From Phymatolithon calcareum (lineage: Eukaryota > Rhodophyta > Florideophyceae > Hapalidiales): a DNA stretch of 64,000 bases. The notes beneath the pieces were generated by a model. That model had not been told where the DNA came from. It ran no database searches and saw only the letters and a program-made list of their open reading frames with translations. The stretch covers positions 620,001 to 684,000 of the forward strand of contig OZ345357.1 of assembly GCA_977006965.1 (NCBI GenBank), written 5' to 3'. Numbering within the stretch: position 1 is the stretch's first letter; the number at the start of each line of letters is the position of its first letter. Made by a program: the position numbers and the translations under genes. This document shows positions 31,273 through 43,149 of this stretch, one piece after another.

Positions 31273-31713
31273 CAGTCCACGCATTTCGCTGCACGGTTTT
31301 TCGAAAAACACGGTGTGAATAGATTGCGTAAACATCAGAGTGATAAAACGGTTCGCTCATTGCCGACTTCAGCTACAGACAAGGTATTCGTCCTCAGAAT
31401 AACTCCTTCAACGCCCTTTGTGACTTCGGTGCATCAAAGCGCAATGACCACAGCAAACAAACAGATCCAGGCTCCGAAAAGCAACGATTTTTCAGACGGG
31501 CAAGTTCTTATCGAAGCTCAACAAAGGTAGCTTCTTCGTTGGGACGCGGCGCGAACGCATGAGCTCGTATGCCCAAATCAAACGCTTGAAAATGAAGACA
31601 ACTGTCTAGCAAAGAAGGGCACTGTACTTCCAGGTTCCAATTCCGGTGATAGCAATGTTCCTAGTTGCAAAATGAACGATTGCGAGTGCTTCTCAGGGCT
31701 GCGCGCAGAACCG
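31130..31713. repeat. Duplicated segment upstream of the membrane-protein gene, copy B
   Basis: The segment is collinear with 56180-56790 of copy C, including TCAGACGTGAC, GATGC(T/C)CGATACGTC and ACAGCAAACAAACA. No gene is clearly supported. It probably holds the 5' exon or promoter of the membrane-protein gene. Confidence 0.6.
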
Positions 31714-32207
31714 GTTTTCGTATGACTCCAAAGGTGGCCTGTTTTTCCTGCCATTGGGGCCAATCCCATTGGGGGAGAGAGAGCGAGATTTGGTTTATTT
31801 GAGAAGTAGACAGTATCATACCGATATGATAAGCGTATCGGACAACTTTGCCCTCATGTCAGCGGAGATTTTGCGGATGATACGTGTAAGTTGATGTAAC
31901 GTTTCACATTATATGTTGTACACATGTACTAGCAATTACCGACGCATATACAGTCGATACTCGATAAATGGATCCTCGAAATCAGAATATCCTCACTTTC
32001 ACGGATACGAATTGGATGAACGGATATAGGATACGCCAAAATTTAATGATTTTCTAAAGTGTGCAGAATATTCGATTTTGAGAATACTTTCGCAGACGCT
32101 GGTCGCGGCATATGATTGAAAATTGTTTATATGTTTGATATCGAAGCACAGCTTAATTTGCTTTGCGATCACACGTGTATTAGTGAGGAATATAATACTA
32201 ATAATAT
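31714..32207. repeat. Interspersed repeat, copy B, left part (empty site for the DIRS-like element)
   Basis: It matches 1-408 and 5793-5860. The two halves, separated by 5.4 kb in copy A, are adjacent here around 32132-32137, giving the pre-insertion site. Confidence 0.85.
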
Positions 32208-33174
32208 GAGGAAATTCGCTCCATGGCCATCAAAAATTGGCAAAATTCACTGCATGGCCATCCCTAGCCATATCTACTAATCAACCCTAGCCAAGCGTAC
32301 TATCATAACTCACTCTAGCCAAAACTACTACTCATCCGTTTGTCAAAGCAATCTATGGGACAGTAAATTTATTGCGCGCGCTACTGTCTACGCTTTAGAT
32401 CCTGTTCGTAAGCAGCATCTCTGTCATCGCAGGCGGTAAGGTCGATAATCACCGACTGAGCCGCTTTGTCGACGTGTTTTCGTTTCGCCTCGACGACGTT
32501 GTGGATGTTGAGTCTCCCGCATGTCTGCGAAAAGAGACCAGTGTTTCCGCACGAGGAGCAGTGACGGGCCCTCATTTCGGATGGCAAGTAGGGCCTCTTG
32601 CGCTTACGGTCCGGCTTAACCGCAACGTCAAAGGGCACCAAATCATCCTGTACGAGCTGGTCTCCAGTGACTGCAAGACGCGTGATGCTGCCCGCATGCT
32701 GCTTGGCCTACGTTCTCAACGTCCATACGTCCCCCAACCAGTGCTCGTTCTACGCGTCGAATGACACCCGGTGCTGCACCAAGCGCCTAGAAGCGTACAA
32801 TAGTGCAGCGACGACGTGGCTACATGGCCGTTTGTGCTCTTCAAAGTGGCGGTCGGAACATGTAGCACGGTAATCGATGCTAACTGTCAACTTGAATGGT
32901 GTCTCTTGTCCATCGACGTGTTGTGGGAGATCACGATGTTAGTAAAGTCGTCACAGTTGGATCCAGCGTAGTGGCCCACCCGTAGCATGAGCTTCTTCTT
33001 TGCCATGATTTCGGAGTGGTTAGTGCGGGAGTGTTGCGTGTTGAGCGTTGCAGATGAGCACGACATCATGCTTACAGAGCGCCGTCGTATTCGTCACAGA
33101 TGAGCAGTAGATTTGGCGAGATGGCCATGTAGTGAATTTTGACAATTTTTGGTGGCGATGTAGTAAATTTCCTC
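32208..33174 (-). mobile_element. Internally deleted Mutator-like element
   Basis: It is a 967-bp element with about 72-bp inverted ends (GAGGAAATTCGCTCCATGGC on the left; GAGGAAATTTACTACATCGC inwards from the right). The flanking CTAATAATAT (32198-32207) and ATAATAATAT (33175-33184) match at 9 of 10 positions. The terminal repeats are related to, but distinct from, those of the element at 26498. Only the two ends of a MULE transposase gene remain. The uninterrupted target is visible at about 5850-5870 in copy A. Confidence 0.88.
32381..33009 (-). pseudogene. MULE transposase remnant: N- and C-terminal parts only
   Basis: The start at about 33009, MAKKKLMLRVGHYAGSNCDD, matches the N-terminus of the transposase at 26761. 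It is followed, after deletion of the catalytic core, by degenerate SWIM-region sequence. The frame 32641-32381 then carries KPDRKRKRPYLPSEMRARH, the knuckle CSSCGNTGLFSQTC (His replaced by Leu) and the tail VIIDLTACDD. It is non-functional. Confidence 0.8.
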
Positions 33175-33410
33175 ATAATAATATTATTATGTTCGTTACT
33201 CTTACACGTGTGGTAATTAATGCATGGCAGAGTTGCAGTGCCAACTGGTCTTTATTCCATCTTAAGGACCTAAACCAGTGAATTACAATTGGAGTAGATT
33301 TGCAGGTTTTTCCAAATTAGCAAATACAAATGCATTACGTAACACCTCCCACTCCCTGTGAAGATTCATGTCTTGTTCGAAGAAGCTTGTGCAACGGGTC
33401 TGGCTTGCTG
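33175..33410. repeat. Interspersed repeat, copy B, right part
   Basis: It matches 5850-6085 of copy A, for example TCTTTATTCCAT(C/T)TTAAGGACCTA and GAAGAAGCTTGTGCAACGGG. Similarity ends near 33405. Confidence 0.8.
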
Positions 33411-33835
33411 AAATCAAACAGGGCGGTGTTTTTGTGCAAGAACGTATAATTCACAAAAGGTAGAAATCCAATAATTTTCGGCCTACGACAGACCGCGAAA
33501 CAGCGTAAAAGCTCACCGACGACCGATGAAGCTAGTTATTCCAACTTAAGACTTTGCAAATTCAGCACGTGTTACTTCTTTCTTGGTTTCTTCCACTACT
33601 TGCTACTCAATGCCAGTGTATGTAGTGATCTACATGTCCCATTCTAGGACCACTGGCCCTGTGGTCCAGATATACAAATATTCTCCTTTTTGCGCTTAAT
33701 TAATTAGAAACCTTGCCCCTTATGGTCTAGACTCATGAGCCTCGACCGAGGACCGGCGTGCACGTCAGCTGCAGAAAGCGGACATGCCCATATCTTTCGC
33801 AGTCCCGCCTTTTTTAAATCCAAGTTCGTGGTAGT
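33411..33835. other. 3' flank of Copia-3
   Basis: No gene or clear LTR is recognised. It probably includes the 3' non-coding part of the minus-strand Copia element that begins at 33836. Confidence 0.35.
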
Positions 33836-34582
33836 CATAAACGCGATAGATCCACCTCACAAAGTCGAGTTATCAAATCCGGTATTAAGCAAATTGAAGA
33901 CGACGAAGCAGAACAGAGGCTTGGTCATGACGTCTGCTGGATTTTCGTCTCCAGAAACGAGACCGATATTTCATATTTCATTCTTGTTGTAGGCCTCTCT
34001 TGTCGCAGCAATATCAAGTATCAGCCGTTTTTCAGCAGTATGGGAGGCACGAGTAATGACGTCAAAGATTTGCTTAGAGTCCGTAAACATAGACAGCAGA
34101 ATTTTGCAACTCAGTATCATATCAAGATCGTGCTTGATAATAAAGCCATGGTCAAAGGCGACAGAGAATACATATATTTCACCCGCCATGATGGACCTTA
34201 CAACACGTTTGGACTTCCTACTGCTGTAAGCAAGCACATGACACTTGTTGTCTTTGTCAAATAACAGGATAATGTAGCCCAGGTGAGATGATGAGTTCTC
34301 GTTCGATGCAAACGATGCATCTGCATAGACACGAAGATGCAAGGAATCGGGATACAAAGCTCTATACTTAAAGCACAAGTCTGAGCTCTGTTTAATCCCG
34401 CGGATTGCCCCATTCAGTTCCTTGACATGTTTCTTGTCAAACATCATATCAGTAACTTGAGCTGCTCGGTTCATAGCACAGAAAATATGCGGGCGACGGA
34501 GAGCAAGCCATCCGGTGACAGCACGAACGGATCGAAACGTATCGAACGCCATGTCAAGAGGAAGATCCCGTGCTTTGTTCAT
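33836..34582 (-). pseudogene. Copia-3 RNase H domain
   Basis: The first 203 codons are open. LHLRVYADASFASNENSSSH carries the first catalytic aspartate. SYSSRKSKRVVRSIMAGEIY has the usual RS.MAGE glutamate motif. LLSMFTDSKQIFDVIT gives the next aspartate. After a stop near 33971 the same frame continues with GLVSGDENPADVMTKPLF, the C-terminal Copia signature NPAD..TK. The role would be RNA removal from the cDNA hybrid. One nonsense codon separates the two parts. Confidence 0.85.
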
Positions 34583-34599
34583 GTATTCAGGCTGGCTTA

Positions 34600-35530
34600 A
34601 GTGCAGGTCCGACTTATCATTAAAACTCGGTATAGTTCTAATGGTAACATCAACGAACTCAAAGCTGTCCCACTGATTCGGCTTGGTTTCAAATTTTGTT
34701 GCTGTTTTGCCAATTTCAGTGTTGAAAGTAGTACTTCAAGCAAACATCAAGTAGTCAACAAAGCTTCCAAGGAGTCCAATGGTTTCCGAATTGAGCTTCT
34801 CACCTGGCGATAAGGATACCATGAATAGAAACCATATTCAAATCATTCTTGACAAGATCTGTGAAAGTCTCGCCCCAGTAGTGTCCGGCATCACATATTC
34901 CGTACAGAGGTTTCTCGAGACGTAACACTTCATCAGAGAAAATTCTAAATAGATCTATATCTTTCGGGTGCGGCTTAAGACAGATATCTCTTGAGAATTT
35001 GTCTTTTCCCTGTACATATGCCTGCGTTACGTCAAGGAAAGAAACACGGAATCACTTAATGGCGGCAGCCGAAGCAATAATCTTGGTTGAGGTTGGGTTA
35101 TTGTGGACTGCAAACGGCTTGATGCTATCCTTAAACCCTTAGCCTACATACCTTGCTTTGGCGGCTTCTTTATCTGTCCCAACATTTTTCAAGGTTTCAA
35201 CAAAGCGACCGCTTATTATATTGGACTTTTCCGGGTATTGATTGAATTTTCACGAGGACTAGGTCTTTCGAGCTTTTAAAATATCAATTTAGAACTTCCT
35301 TGAATCAGTGAAGTGGACGGATTCCGATCTCGGATCAGCGTTTTCTACAGTTTCTCTAAGGAGAATGATGCCAGGGGTTCCGTTGACACTTTCAGTACCG
35401 TCTTTCTTATAATCAGTGCTGCAAATTTGCGTTGTAGCTGAGATAAGAATACTTCGCCTTCGATAGCTCGTTCAACTATTTTGCCATTTCCAGAAGGTCA
35501 GCGGAAGCATTCGGAATTATTTCACAGCTT
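34600..35530 (-). pseudogene. Copia-3 reverse transcriptase remnant
   Basis: Fragments read VTQAYVQGKDKFSRDICLKP, then VLRLEKPLYGICDAGHYWGE followed by TFTDLVKNDLNM, the Copia RT blocks DV.QAY.Q and KPLYG....G..W. Stops and shifts follow (for example after GILIAR), and the YVDD region is not recovered. Confidence 0.75.
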
Positions 35531-36100
35531 GGTTGTGGTTCAATGATGTCCACCACTTTCTCATTTTACCTTCTGTATTCTTTGATTTTGTCCACAGAAA
35601 CAATCTTCAGGTTCTAACCTACATCCATCGAAACATTCCTGTTATATCCAGCGACAACTGTATAGAAACTCACTCATTTTTCACTGCTTTCTCCCTATAC
35701 ATTAGTACTTGCATTCGAATTATCAATTAATTATCTGATACACCTGTAACACCCTTACTGAGTGCTTTCTTTAGCCTTGCAGAAGAAATGGTTTTAACCA
35801 TTTCATCCCTTGCCACCTTCATCGTCTTTATGCGTTCTCGCTGTCCCGAGATATCTGAAAATCTAGAAAGGAATTGTGTTTCAACGCCAACAGAAGAAGC
35901 GTTGGTGATAATCCGTTCGGTCAAGCGGTACAGATCATTGCTTGGACGGCAAGCGAGAGTACATCATCAAGCGATATGTTTGGATGCACTGTCCTAACCT
36001 TTCGAAATATCTGACGCAGAAAAAGATGGTAACGCTCTCACGAACACCAAGAGCGTTAATTCTTTCAATCCTGAATCAAGCGATTTGATATCACAGGAAT

Positions 36101-37444
36101 TTAGCAAGTTCCATCCGACTGGAATTGACTTCCTTGATCAAAATGAATGAATTTTGAGTAGCGGACGTAAAGATTAACCCAATATTTGGTGTAGGCTTTC
36201 CAGATAGCGGCAGAGTTTTCTCCTTTTAGTAATACAGCAACACTGAAAAGCGTGTCTGTGCAAATTATGTGTAGTACCAACTCCAGATACAATATATACA
36301 TTAAAACAATGCGATTGAACACAATGTCTTCGTATGGAAAAGAGACACGAAACTTTCCAGGCTGTTCTGCAAGACGCTGAGAAACATCGCAATCTCGAGT
36401 AAGTTTGTCAAGCATTTTTAGTGTCTCTGCGTTGGCATCTTGGTCACCTGCTCTCCCCATCAAGCTGTAAATTCTGTCTGGGTGTCGGTTATAAAAGTAA
36501 CAATATATTCTTCTCAATTCTGTCTCCGTGTACATAGATTCGTAGTTCCATTCGTAATAGACGTGGCCTAGTTTTCGAACAAGAGGAGCGATCCATGGAG
36601 GATTCTTGCAGACAAGACGATTGTTCACAATATCAGCCATCAAATCATACGCATCCATAACATCCAGACCAATCAGTAAAGGAACATTGAGATCAACAAT
36701 GTCTACAGCGATGATCATGTGCCTGTTGTCAGCATAAGGAATACGAAAATTTGCATTCCCAATGCTATGCTTTCGATGGCCTCTTGACATATGCACTCTT
36801 GGACTGTCTGTAGAGTTCGTCTCGATGACTAGCGGAATTCCCATGAACCGGAAATATGCTTCAGCTTTAACTCTTCCGACTACGGCTTTTTCAGCCACGC
36901 TGATGAAACATGCACTATTGAAAACATTCTCATTCTGAACGGTATCATAGATCTTAAACGGTATACAGGTTTTGCTGGTTTCCGTTTCTGTCTTGGACGG
37001 ATTCAAGATATTGGCGATCTCTGTATCTGAAATGAGGTCCTCAAAGAGATCTTCGCATGCCATGTCTGGCTCTGTTTCATCGGCATCATCTTCAACGTCA
37101 TCGTGGATAGGTTCTTTCTCTGCATGGTCGAGCTGCTTGTACAGATCAAATAGAATTATTTGCGCATTTCGAGTTTTCCATTTCTTCTTTTCATAGCAGT
37201 ACATTTTACGGTGAGCAGCTTTCGTGACATCAATTGGTTTCAGGCATTCTTTAACCGAGATATTTGGATCGTCACAGTTAAAGCAATCCATAACGGTAAG
37301 TTGACCGAAAGTTTCTGAGGATGTTCCCTGTAGCCTATACATCGGTGTAACTTTTCCTCGGTTTCCAGTGGCTTTGTGACGATTCAGATAGAGACCTTGA
37401 CCCTGGTAAAATATACCAGGAACTTGTGATTCAGAAGCGTCCAA
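36101..37444 (-). pseudogene. Copia-3 protease-integrase frame
   Basis: A frame of about 447 codons is open from the region after gag. A degraded zinc knuckle, DCFNCDDPNISVKEC, is followed by an acidic linker (DDVEDDADETEPD). The protease-like segment is VPLLIGLDVMDAYDLMADIV. The integrase core contains CTDTLFSVAVLLKGENSAAI, then YTKYWVNLYVRYSKFIHFDQGSQFQ, with Asp and DQGS..F conserved. No ATG is near its start; it would have been part of a longer polyprotein. The remainder of the integrase downstream (35550-36100) is broken. Confidence 0.8.
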
Positions 37445-37732
37445 CCTTTTGATCCTTCTTGTAGCACTTTATCTCATGACGGCCAACTGTGCTTCCCTTA
37501 GAAGGTGTAGAGCATCTTCGAGCTTTCCATACAGCTGCTCAAAGGTGAGATAATGCGTAGCTATGCGTCTTAAAGGTTCTATTTCCCAACTTGAACGAAC
37601 GATTGCGTTTCGTCAGAACTATATCCTGTACGAGTCGCCACGGTGAGATTGGTTAACCTGCGGTGAGAGCTTTGTTATCAGTTTGTAAAGCTTCTCAAGC
37701 GGTTTTGATGCAGTCAGTCCATCTCACACAAA

Positions 37733-38506
37733 CTAGTTCAAACGCACACCAGAAAGATAGTTCTTCACACAGTTTTGGCGCGCAATTGAATTGTACTCGT
37801 TATTGATGATTTCAATCGCCTGTTGGAAGCTACTGACGTGGTTGTCGACTCTATCGATGTAGAATCTTTTTCCCTCTCCACGAAGTATATTGTGTAGAAA
37901 GAGCAGCTTTTGGGTTGAAGTGCGTCTGAAGTCCCGAGCAACTTGTTGGTACTCGGCAACATATTCCATCCAGGCTTCACCAATATCGCCACAGAACTTC
38001 GCGATATTATCCCTTAACCACATGGCGATATTGTGCGCCATTTTGTGGGTAGATTGCCCATTGTGGCCAGCACGGCTTGAGTCTCCGTTCCCAGCAGGAG
38101 CAGATACAGCCGATGCAGCAGACGGTTATGGAGCTCTTCCACGCGCAATTACCCCTCTCACTATGTCCTCAGCGGCAATAGTATCCACGTTATCCTAGTA
38201 GTTACATGTTCCAAGCGTAATGACAATTCGACGAGGTGGTTGTGGCGTTTTGTTTTCTCCTTTCTCGTTCAGCCAGTCTCGAGCATTGGCATAAATGGCT
38301 GGCATAGAACCAATTTCTGGCGAAAAGTGATTTGCAGGGGGGAATATCTCGGCAAATGCTTGTTTGACCTGCTCACCGGTCATGACACTAGCATTGACAA
38401 GAGTCAAAAGATCACGAACAGAAAATATCAGCCCAACTAATTTCTCATTAGGGCCTTTCATCTCAACATGGACCATAAACCCTGGAATATCTCCTTTATT
38501 TTCCAT
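37733..38506 (-). pseudogene. Copia-3 gag with two in-frame stops
   Basis: The frame starts at an ATG (38504-38506) with MENKGDIPGFMVHVEMKG. It meets a stop at 38195 and another at about 38130, then continues in the same frame through DNIAKFCGDIGEAWMEYVAE and LFLHNILRGEGKRFYID. EYNSIARQNCVKNYLSG follows and the frame ends at 37733. Helical composition and position before the zinc knuckle identify gag. Confidence 0.75.
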
Positions 38507-38805
38507 CTTCTGTTGTTTTGTAAAAGCCCTCGAAACTAAGAGTTACAGCACCTCGTCCAGAAGGCCGTCCTGCGGACACCACAGGCTTTCACAAACACCC
38601 GATTCTCCCTTTGGTGGTAGATTCCGCAGTGTCAGACAGGACAGCGGAGTCGAGTAGTACCGCAGGTGAACCTAGACAGGTTCTACTACTGCTCGCAGCT
38701 CCTTTGAGTGCCAAGATATTAAAACATATCCCCTCTACCTTTAGTTCAAGTTGCCTTGCCTCTTTTGGCAAACCCGCAGACCAGGTCTCCGATTCATGCA
38801 TGTGG

Positions 38806-39195
38806 TGCTGTTAAACGCACAGGTTGGCACACGGACTGTGGTCGGGTTGTGCACTGGCAAAACACCGAGGGTGCCGGGAAGCGGCGACCTTTCTAGAAAA
38901 AGAATTGGATCAAAGGATGACTTTGCAGTATGAGAAATGGATCAATGGGCCCGCGACTGTACGGCTTACAGTGTAAGCAGTACACTGTAATCATCTGTAA
39001 GCTATATGCAGTGGTTCTAGGGTTTGCCCTTGGTGTTCCTTCATGGTGTAAGTACACATCGAAAACTACGGTACTGTAATGACTGTAATGCTATCTGTAA
39101 GGGCCTGATGTAAATGCAAGCTGTAATGGCAATCTGAAGGGAGCTAGTCTTACAGAAAATGAAGAGTATGATAGTGGTGTTGGACGCCACAATGC
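38806..39195. other. About 390-bp insertion in Copia-1 copy 2, CTGTAA-rich
   Basis: The sequence is absent from copy 1, where CATGCTTCCCCATAAGTGCAC is continuous. The right half (38965-39130) has many TGTAA motifs (CTGTAATCATCTGTAAGC, ACTGTAATGACTGTAATGC, ATCTGTAAGGG). No target duplication or coding content is recognised. Confidence 0.5.
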
Positions 39196-39204
39196 GTCTC
39201 CACA

Positions 39205-39620
39205 AGTGCACACAGCCCAAACTTGTCAAACTATAAGAGGTTGTGGCTCTTCGGATCAGATCACAGAGGAGCATGTAGAGGCCGGAGAGCACGTTGGAGA
39301 GAGACAGGTTGCATAATTGGAAGCAGAGGCCGTGGAAGAGGACGACTAGTTCCGGAAATCAATCCAGAAGTCGATCGAGATCTGTCAATGTATCTTTCCG
39401 GTTACTGCGGAAATCTGGGTCACTTCATTCGATTTTCTCCGGAGATATTGTCGAACGAAAGCTGCGGACGAATTTATAAGCCCCGAAGAGGAAGTTCTCC
39501 TGGTCGCAGAGGAGCATTCACATATGGGTACAACTATCCTCAACGTGGTCGTCCATCTCGCAGTCAGTGGGCCAGAACAGAAAACAAATGATGGGAAAAC
39601 GTTGAAAAAGAAACCGATCA
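39205..39620 (+). pseudogene. Copia-1 gag zinc-knuckle region, copy 2
   Basis: The frame contains arginine/glycine-rich GSRGRGRGRLVPEINPEVDR, then the knuckle CGNLGHFIRFSP (last Cys is Ser) and PRRGSSPGRRGAFTYGYNYP. It is the closest relative of 16220-16606 and better preserved at the knuckle. Confidence 0.8.
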
Positions 39621-39850
39621 ACGTGATAAGTGAGGTTCTCTCACTGCAAACTACGTACGATTGCCGATCATCACCAGACTCATATTTTGAGAGCTCACGC
39701 TTCGACAACCACGGTATTGGACCTCGGGCTAACACAGTCGCCTTGAAGTTTATTCATAATTGGAGAGCCAAAATCATGCAAGGCACTAATCGACCCGGGG
39801 ATCACGCATAATTTCTGCTAGGACAAGTCCATGTTAGACAATTGCGAGCC

Positions 39851-40555
39851 GATGGCCAACGAGACGGTATCTGCAGAGTTCGGGACAACAAACATTCTCG
39901 GTCGAGGGACCATTTGGATATCAATAGAAAACGTTATTCAAGTAATAGCGTATAATGCACCTCAATTCGCTCATCCTTGCAGTCAACTACCTCACAAAGA
40001 ACTTCGACGTGCTCTTCTCGGGACAGTTGTTCGACTTCCACGCCTGCTTCTTGCTGCACCAAGTCACTCAGAATTTAGTTTCTGAACCCCATGCAATGAG
40101 GCACTGTACGGTTTGCATCTCAGAGAGACCCACTGGCGGGCGAATCGTGGGCGCACGCAAAATGCAATAGTCTTCCCTCAAACAGAATATCTGGTCAATT
40201 CTCAATCATGCGCTGGAATCCGGATCTAGTAATTGACTTTTCCAATGTTCCCATTGATGGACAGAAACAATTTGCTTTTGCGTGTAGACCGGCCACCATT
40301 GCGAAGATAAAAATTCTTCCAAGGTCAGAACAAGCCTATTCGGAGGGCAACGATCATCGGCTAAATCGCGTTTACCTGCCATTGAAGAAACACGATGTGG
40401 TGATTAGGCGTAATGACTTCCGCATTGTCAAAAACGACATTCCCAACGGTATCTACACTTTTATCTATGACTTGGCGCGGCAGACATCCTTTGAGGCAGA
40501 AGAACGACAGCCAGACGAACCAGTCTATGCAGAGGCACATCTAAAGTACCGTTAA
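39851..40555 (+). pseudogene. Copia-1 protease and linker remnants, copy 2
   Basis: ANETVSAEFGTTNILGRG and, in another frame, YLTKNFDVLFSGQLFDFHAC match copy 1. Integrase catalytic sequence present in copy 1 (17165-17760) is missing, because GCATCTCAGAGAGA joins directly to CCCACTGGCGGGCGAATCGTGG. The linker RWNPDLVIDFSNVPIDGQKQ then runs open to RVYLPLKKHDVVIRRNDFRI and EPVYAEAHLKYR. Confidence 0.75.
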
Positions 40556-40866
40556 GCGCACTTCACAGAGAAAAGCCAAATCTTGCATTCCTCTCACAAC
40601 TAACATCGACGCTCGTGTTCCGGGAAATTTCACTCAAACTTGTCAATCTACGAAATTAGCCGAAGCCGTCGACCGCCAGTACAATTCATTGATCAAAAGA
40701 AAAACGAGGTCTTATGTTCGACAAAATCCAGTAGCGAATGTTGTTAACTACCTTTGGACATTCCGTAGGACATAAATACATGTGCAAAGCTCTTTGATGT
40801 GCTCAGGAACATTTGCAGGACGTTATCCTAGACTTTGACCATGAGTCTCTGTACGCTAAAGTCTAA

Positions 40867-41781
40867 TTGCATGAGCGTATCCGTCTCATTCTCGTGTTCG
40901 CCGCGAGATCGGACTTCTTTCTGGAATTCGGAGATATAGCCAGCGCAATACCTATATGGCAAGTTGGATGTCCCGGTCAATATGCGCAAGCCAACAAACT
41001 CACTGTTAGTTCCGGCTCAACCCAGATTCTTTTGTTGACTCGAAAAGATCATCTATGGACTGAAAAAAGCTGGAATCTCGTGGAGCTTTGTCATGCACGC
41101 TGCACTTACTGATTGGGGTTTTGAAACGTCGAACTTCGACCCGAGACTGTGCCTGTACAAAGATAATGCAGACTTCATCATCATTGCCATTGTTTTCCAC
41201 GACATGGCTTTTGCTTCGAACAGACGTCGTATCGTGGACTTTATAAAGCAAAAGCTGCAAGCCGCGTTCGATGTCTCACTATTCGGGGTATTGCGTCGGT
41301 CGTACAGACTTACGAACTTATTACCGGTGTTTTTGGCATATATTCGGTCTTTTTCGCAGGCTTGCGGCATGAAAACGCTAATGCCGTTCTCACTCCGTTG
41401 TCTCGGAACGCCGATCTGCATAGATCACGAAGCGCTGCTCCAACCACAGGATCATTACGCTTATCGAGAAACCATCGGCGGGCTCCTTTATCTTGCATTT
41501 TTCACTCGCCCGGTCTTATCCAAACCCGTCGGATTACTCTCCCGTCATCTTCACGCTCCACCGCCACGCCGCGTCACCTTGTCGAAGCTCGTCCTGCGAT
41601 ATCTCATCCATACAGAGCACGTGCACTTCACCCATCATCGCCTGACCCTGACTGGGGCAGAGATAAGGAAACTAGACGTTCAACAACCGGGTATGTGATA
41701 ACCATCAACGGATTGCGAATTTACTGGAAGACCAAATTCCTATTACTACGTCCGCCAACTAATCGCATTAATCATTATTGA
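40867..41781 (+). pseudogene. Copia-1 RT and RNase H, copy 2
   Basis: RT blocks: GDIASAIPIWQVGCPGQYAQ (shifted), then WGFETSNFDPRLCLYKDNAD and FIIIAIVFHDMAFASN, with FHDM in place of YVDD as in copy 1. Continuing frames give YRETIGGLLYLAFFTRPVL and LRYLIHTEHVHFT. RNase H is seen as DWGRDKETRRSTTGYVITIN then IYWKTKF. This 3' part shows what is missing in copy 1. Confidence 0.8.
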
Positions 41782-42194
41782 AAACATGTTCCAAGCACAC
41801 TGCAACTCACGGACCTGTTGACCATGATTATGGCCATCAGTGCAATCCAAAGAGTGCATCATTTGCTCAACATGGACAACAAGCCATGGTCGTATGATAA
41901 ATCAGAGACTGATTCCAAATGATTTATCACATGCCGTATTTAAAGCTTTGCCAGATATCGATTCCGAAAGTCTGTAAATGATTGCATTGCCTCTGGCGGC
42001 GCTTCTAGGTAACACAGAATTCACGTTAAGCCATATGTTAAACCAAACCATCCGTCCAGCATACAATGCATTGCAGGAAGTTCGTGAAAGCACAAGTCTT
42101 TCATTATGACGCAGCTACACACTCGTGGTACAATCTAGGGACGACGGATAATTTCGACATAGCCTCCGGCCGCCCCTTGAGGGGCATTATCTGT

Positions 42195-43090
42195 CGATAT
42201 ATCGACAATGCACTTTAAATATGCATAATCCAGTTCACAGAACATGAAATATTCTGTAAACCATTGCTCACAGACATTCGACCGATTCTTCGAAGCTAAG
42301 ACGATATCTAAACCATGGCACATTGTCACTTTCACACTGCGCCACAGTCGACCACGTCGGAAGTGCACGCACTTATGCCTCTTAAGTCTTCGGTCGAATC
42401 GACGGCACTGTGGTACACGTGTAATTCCTGGGACAACTAGGGGTGCGCGATGACGTGCTAGTCGAGAACACAATGAAACCGACACAGGCGGCGCCATGCA
42501 CAGCTTTCGCGAAGGAGGCGCGCGACCGACGATGGGCGTCGCATCATCATACCTTAGCGCGTTTACCAGGTACAAGCACGGACAAAATATGGTTGAAATC
42601 CGACATTGAGCGCGAATCGCACTCCGGCCAGAAAATTGTGGGGTCATCTCGTAGCAGCGCCTTCTCCGAAATTTCTTGCGCAACAATCGCACGAATTATA
42701 TCTCACATTTGGTTATGATTGCACCAAAAACTTGTGACTTTTGTTGCCGCTCGTTGCCCATGATTACTGATGTCGCTGAAACACATGATTATTTTTGCTG
42801 CAGAACACATACAGTTATTGATTCTGCTGAGCACACACGATTATCGATGCTTCTGAATACTGATGAATGAAATTCGAGAATGTTATTGATGTTTTCGAGC
42901 AAAATTGAAATTGGTGGACCCCTGAAATACATTTGGAAAGGGATTGAACTCGCATTATCTGCTGTGTTATGAATTTCTGCTGCCAACTGAGCCACCAGAG
43001 TATCAAGAATCAAAAGCGGACACTTGTCCTTAAAAAATGAGCGAGCGCTCCACCAGCTGGCTTTCGCGTCGGGCAATTAGGACTGCACGG
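42195..43090 (+). repeat. Copia-1 3' non-coding region, copy 2
   Basis: It matches 18994-19880 throughout. At 42310-42350 there are small local differences, for example a 12-bp insert with CGCCACAGTCGACCACG. No gene is supported. Confidence 0.7.
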
Positions 43091-43149
43091 ATTTCTTCAG
43101 GAATTACGACTCTGTTCAACCGGACGACCAAACAGATATATAAAGTTTA

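Larger units (their letters stand above)
33836..38506 (-). mobile_element. Copia family 3 retrotransposon, minus strand, decayed
   Basis: In minus-strand order it has gag (38506-37733), zinc knuckle and protease (about 37330-36600), integrase (about 36290-35550), RT (about 35530-34600) and RNase H (34582-33836). Copia order is set by integrase before RT. LTRs were not found. It differs from families 1 and 2 in all motifs and carries several stops. Confidence 0.85.
38752..43090 (+). mobile_element. Copia family 1, copy 2, 5'-truncated, decayed
   Basis: It is collinear with copy 1 from the gag end (GCAGACCAGG(G/T)CTCCGATTCATGC) to the 3' non-coding region, with a roughly 390-bp insertion (about 38806-39195). 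It keeps RT motif 5 and RNase H, which are deleted from copy 1, and lacks most of gag and the integrase core. Its left end abuts the region upstream of Copia-3. Confidence 0.8.

Noticed and set aside
33411-33835. LTRs of Copia-3
   Set aside because: I compared 33411-33835 with 38507-38760 and saw no shared sequence, so no LTR is claimed.
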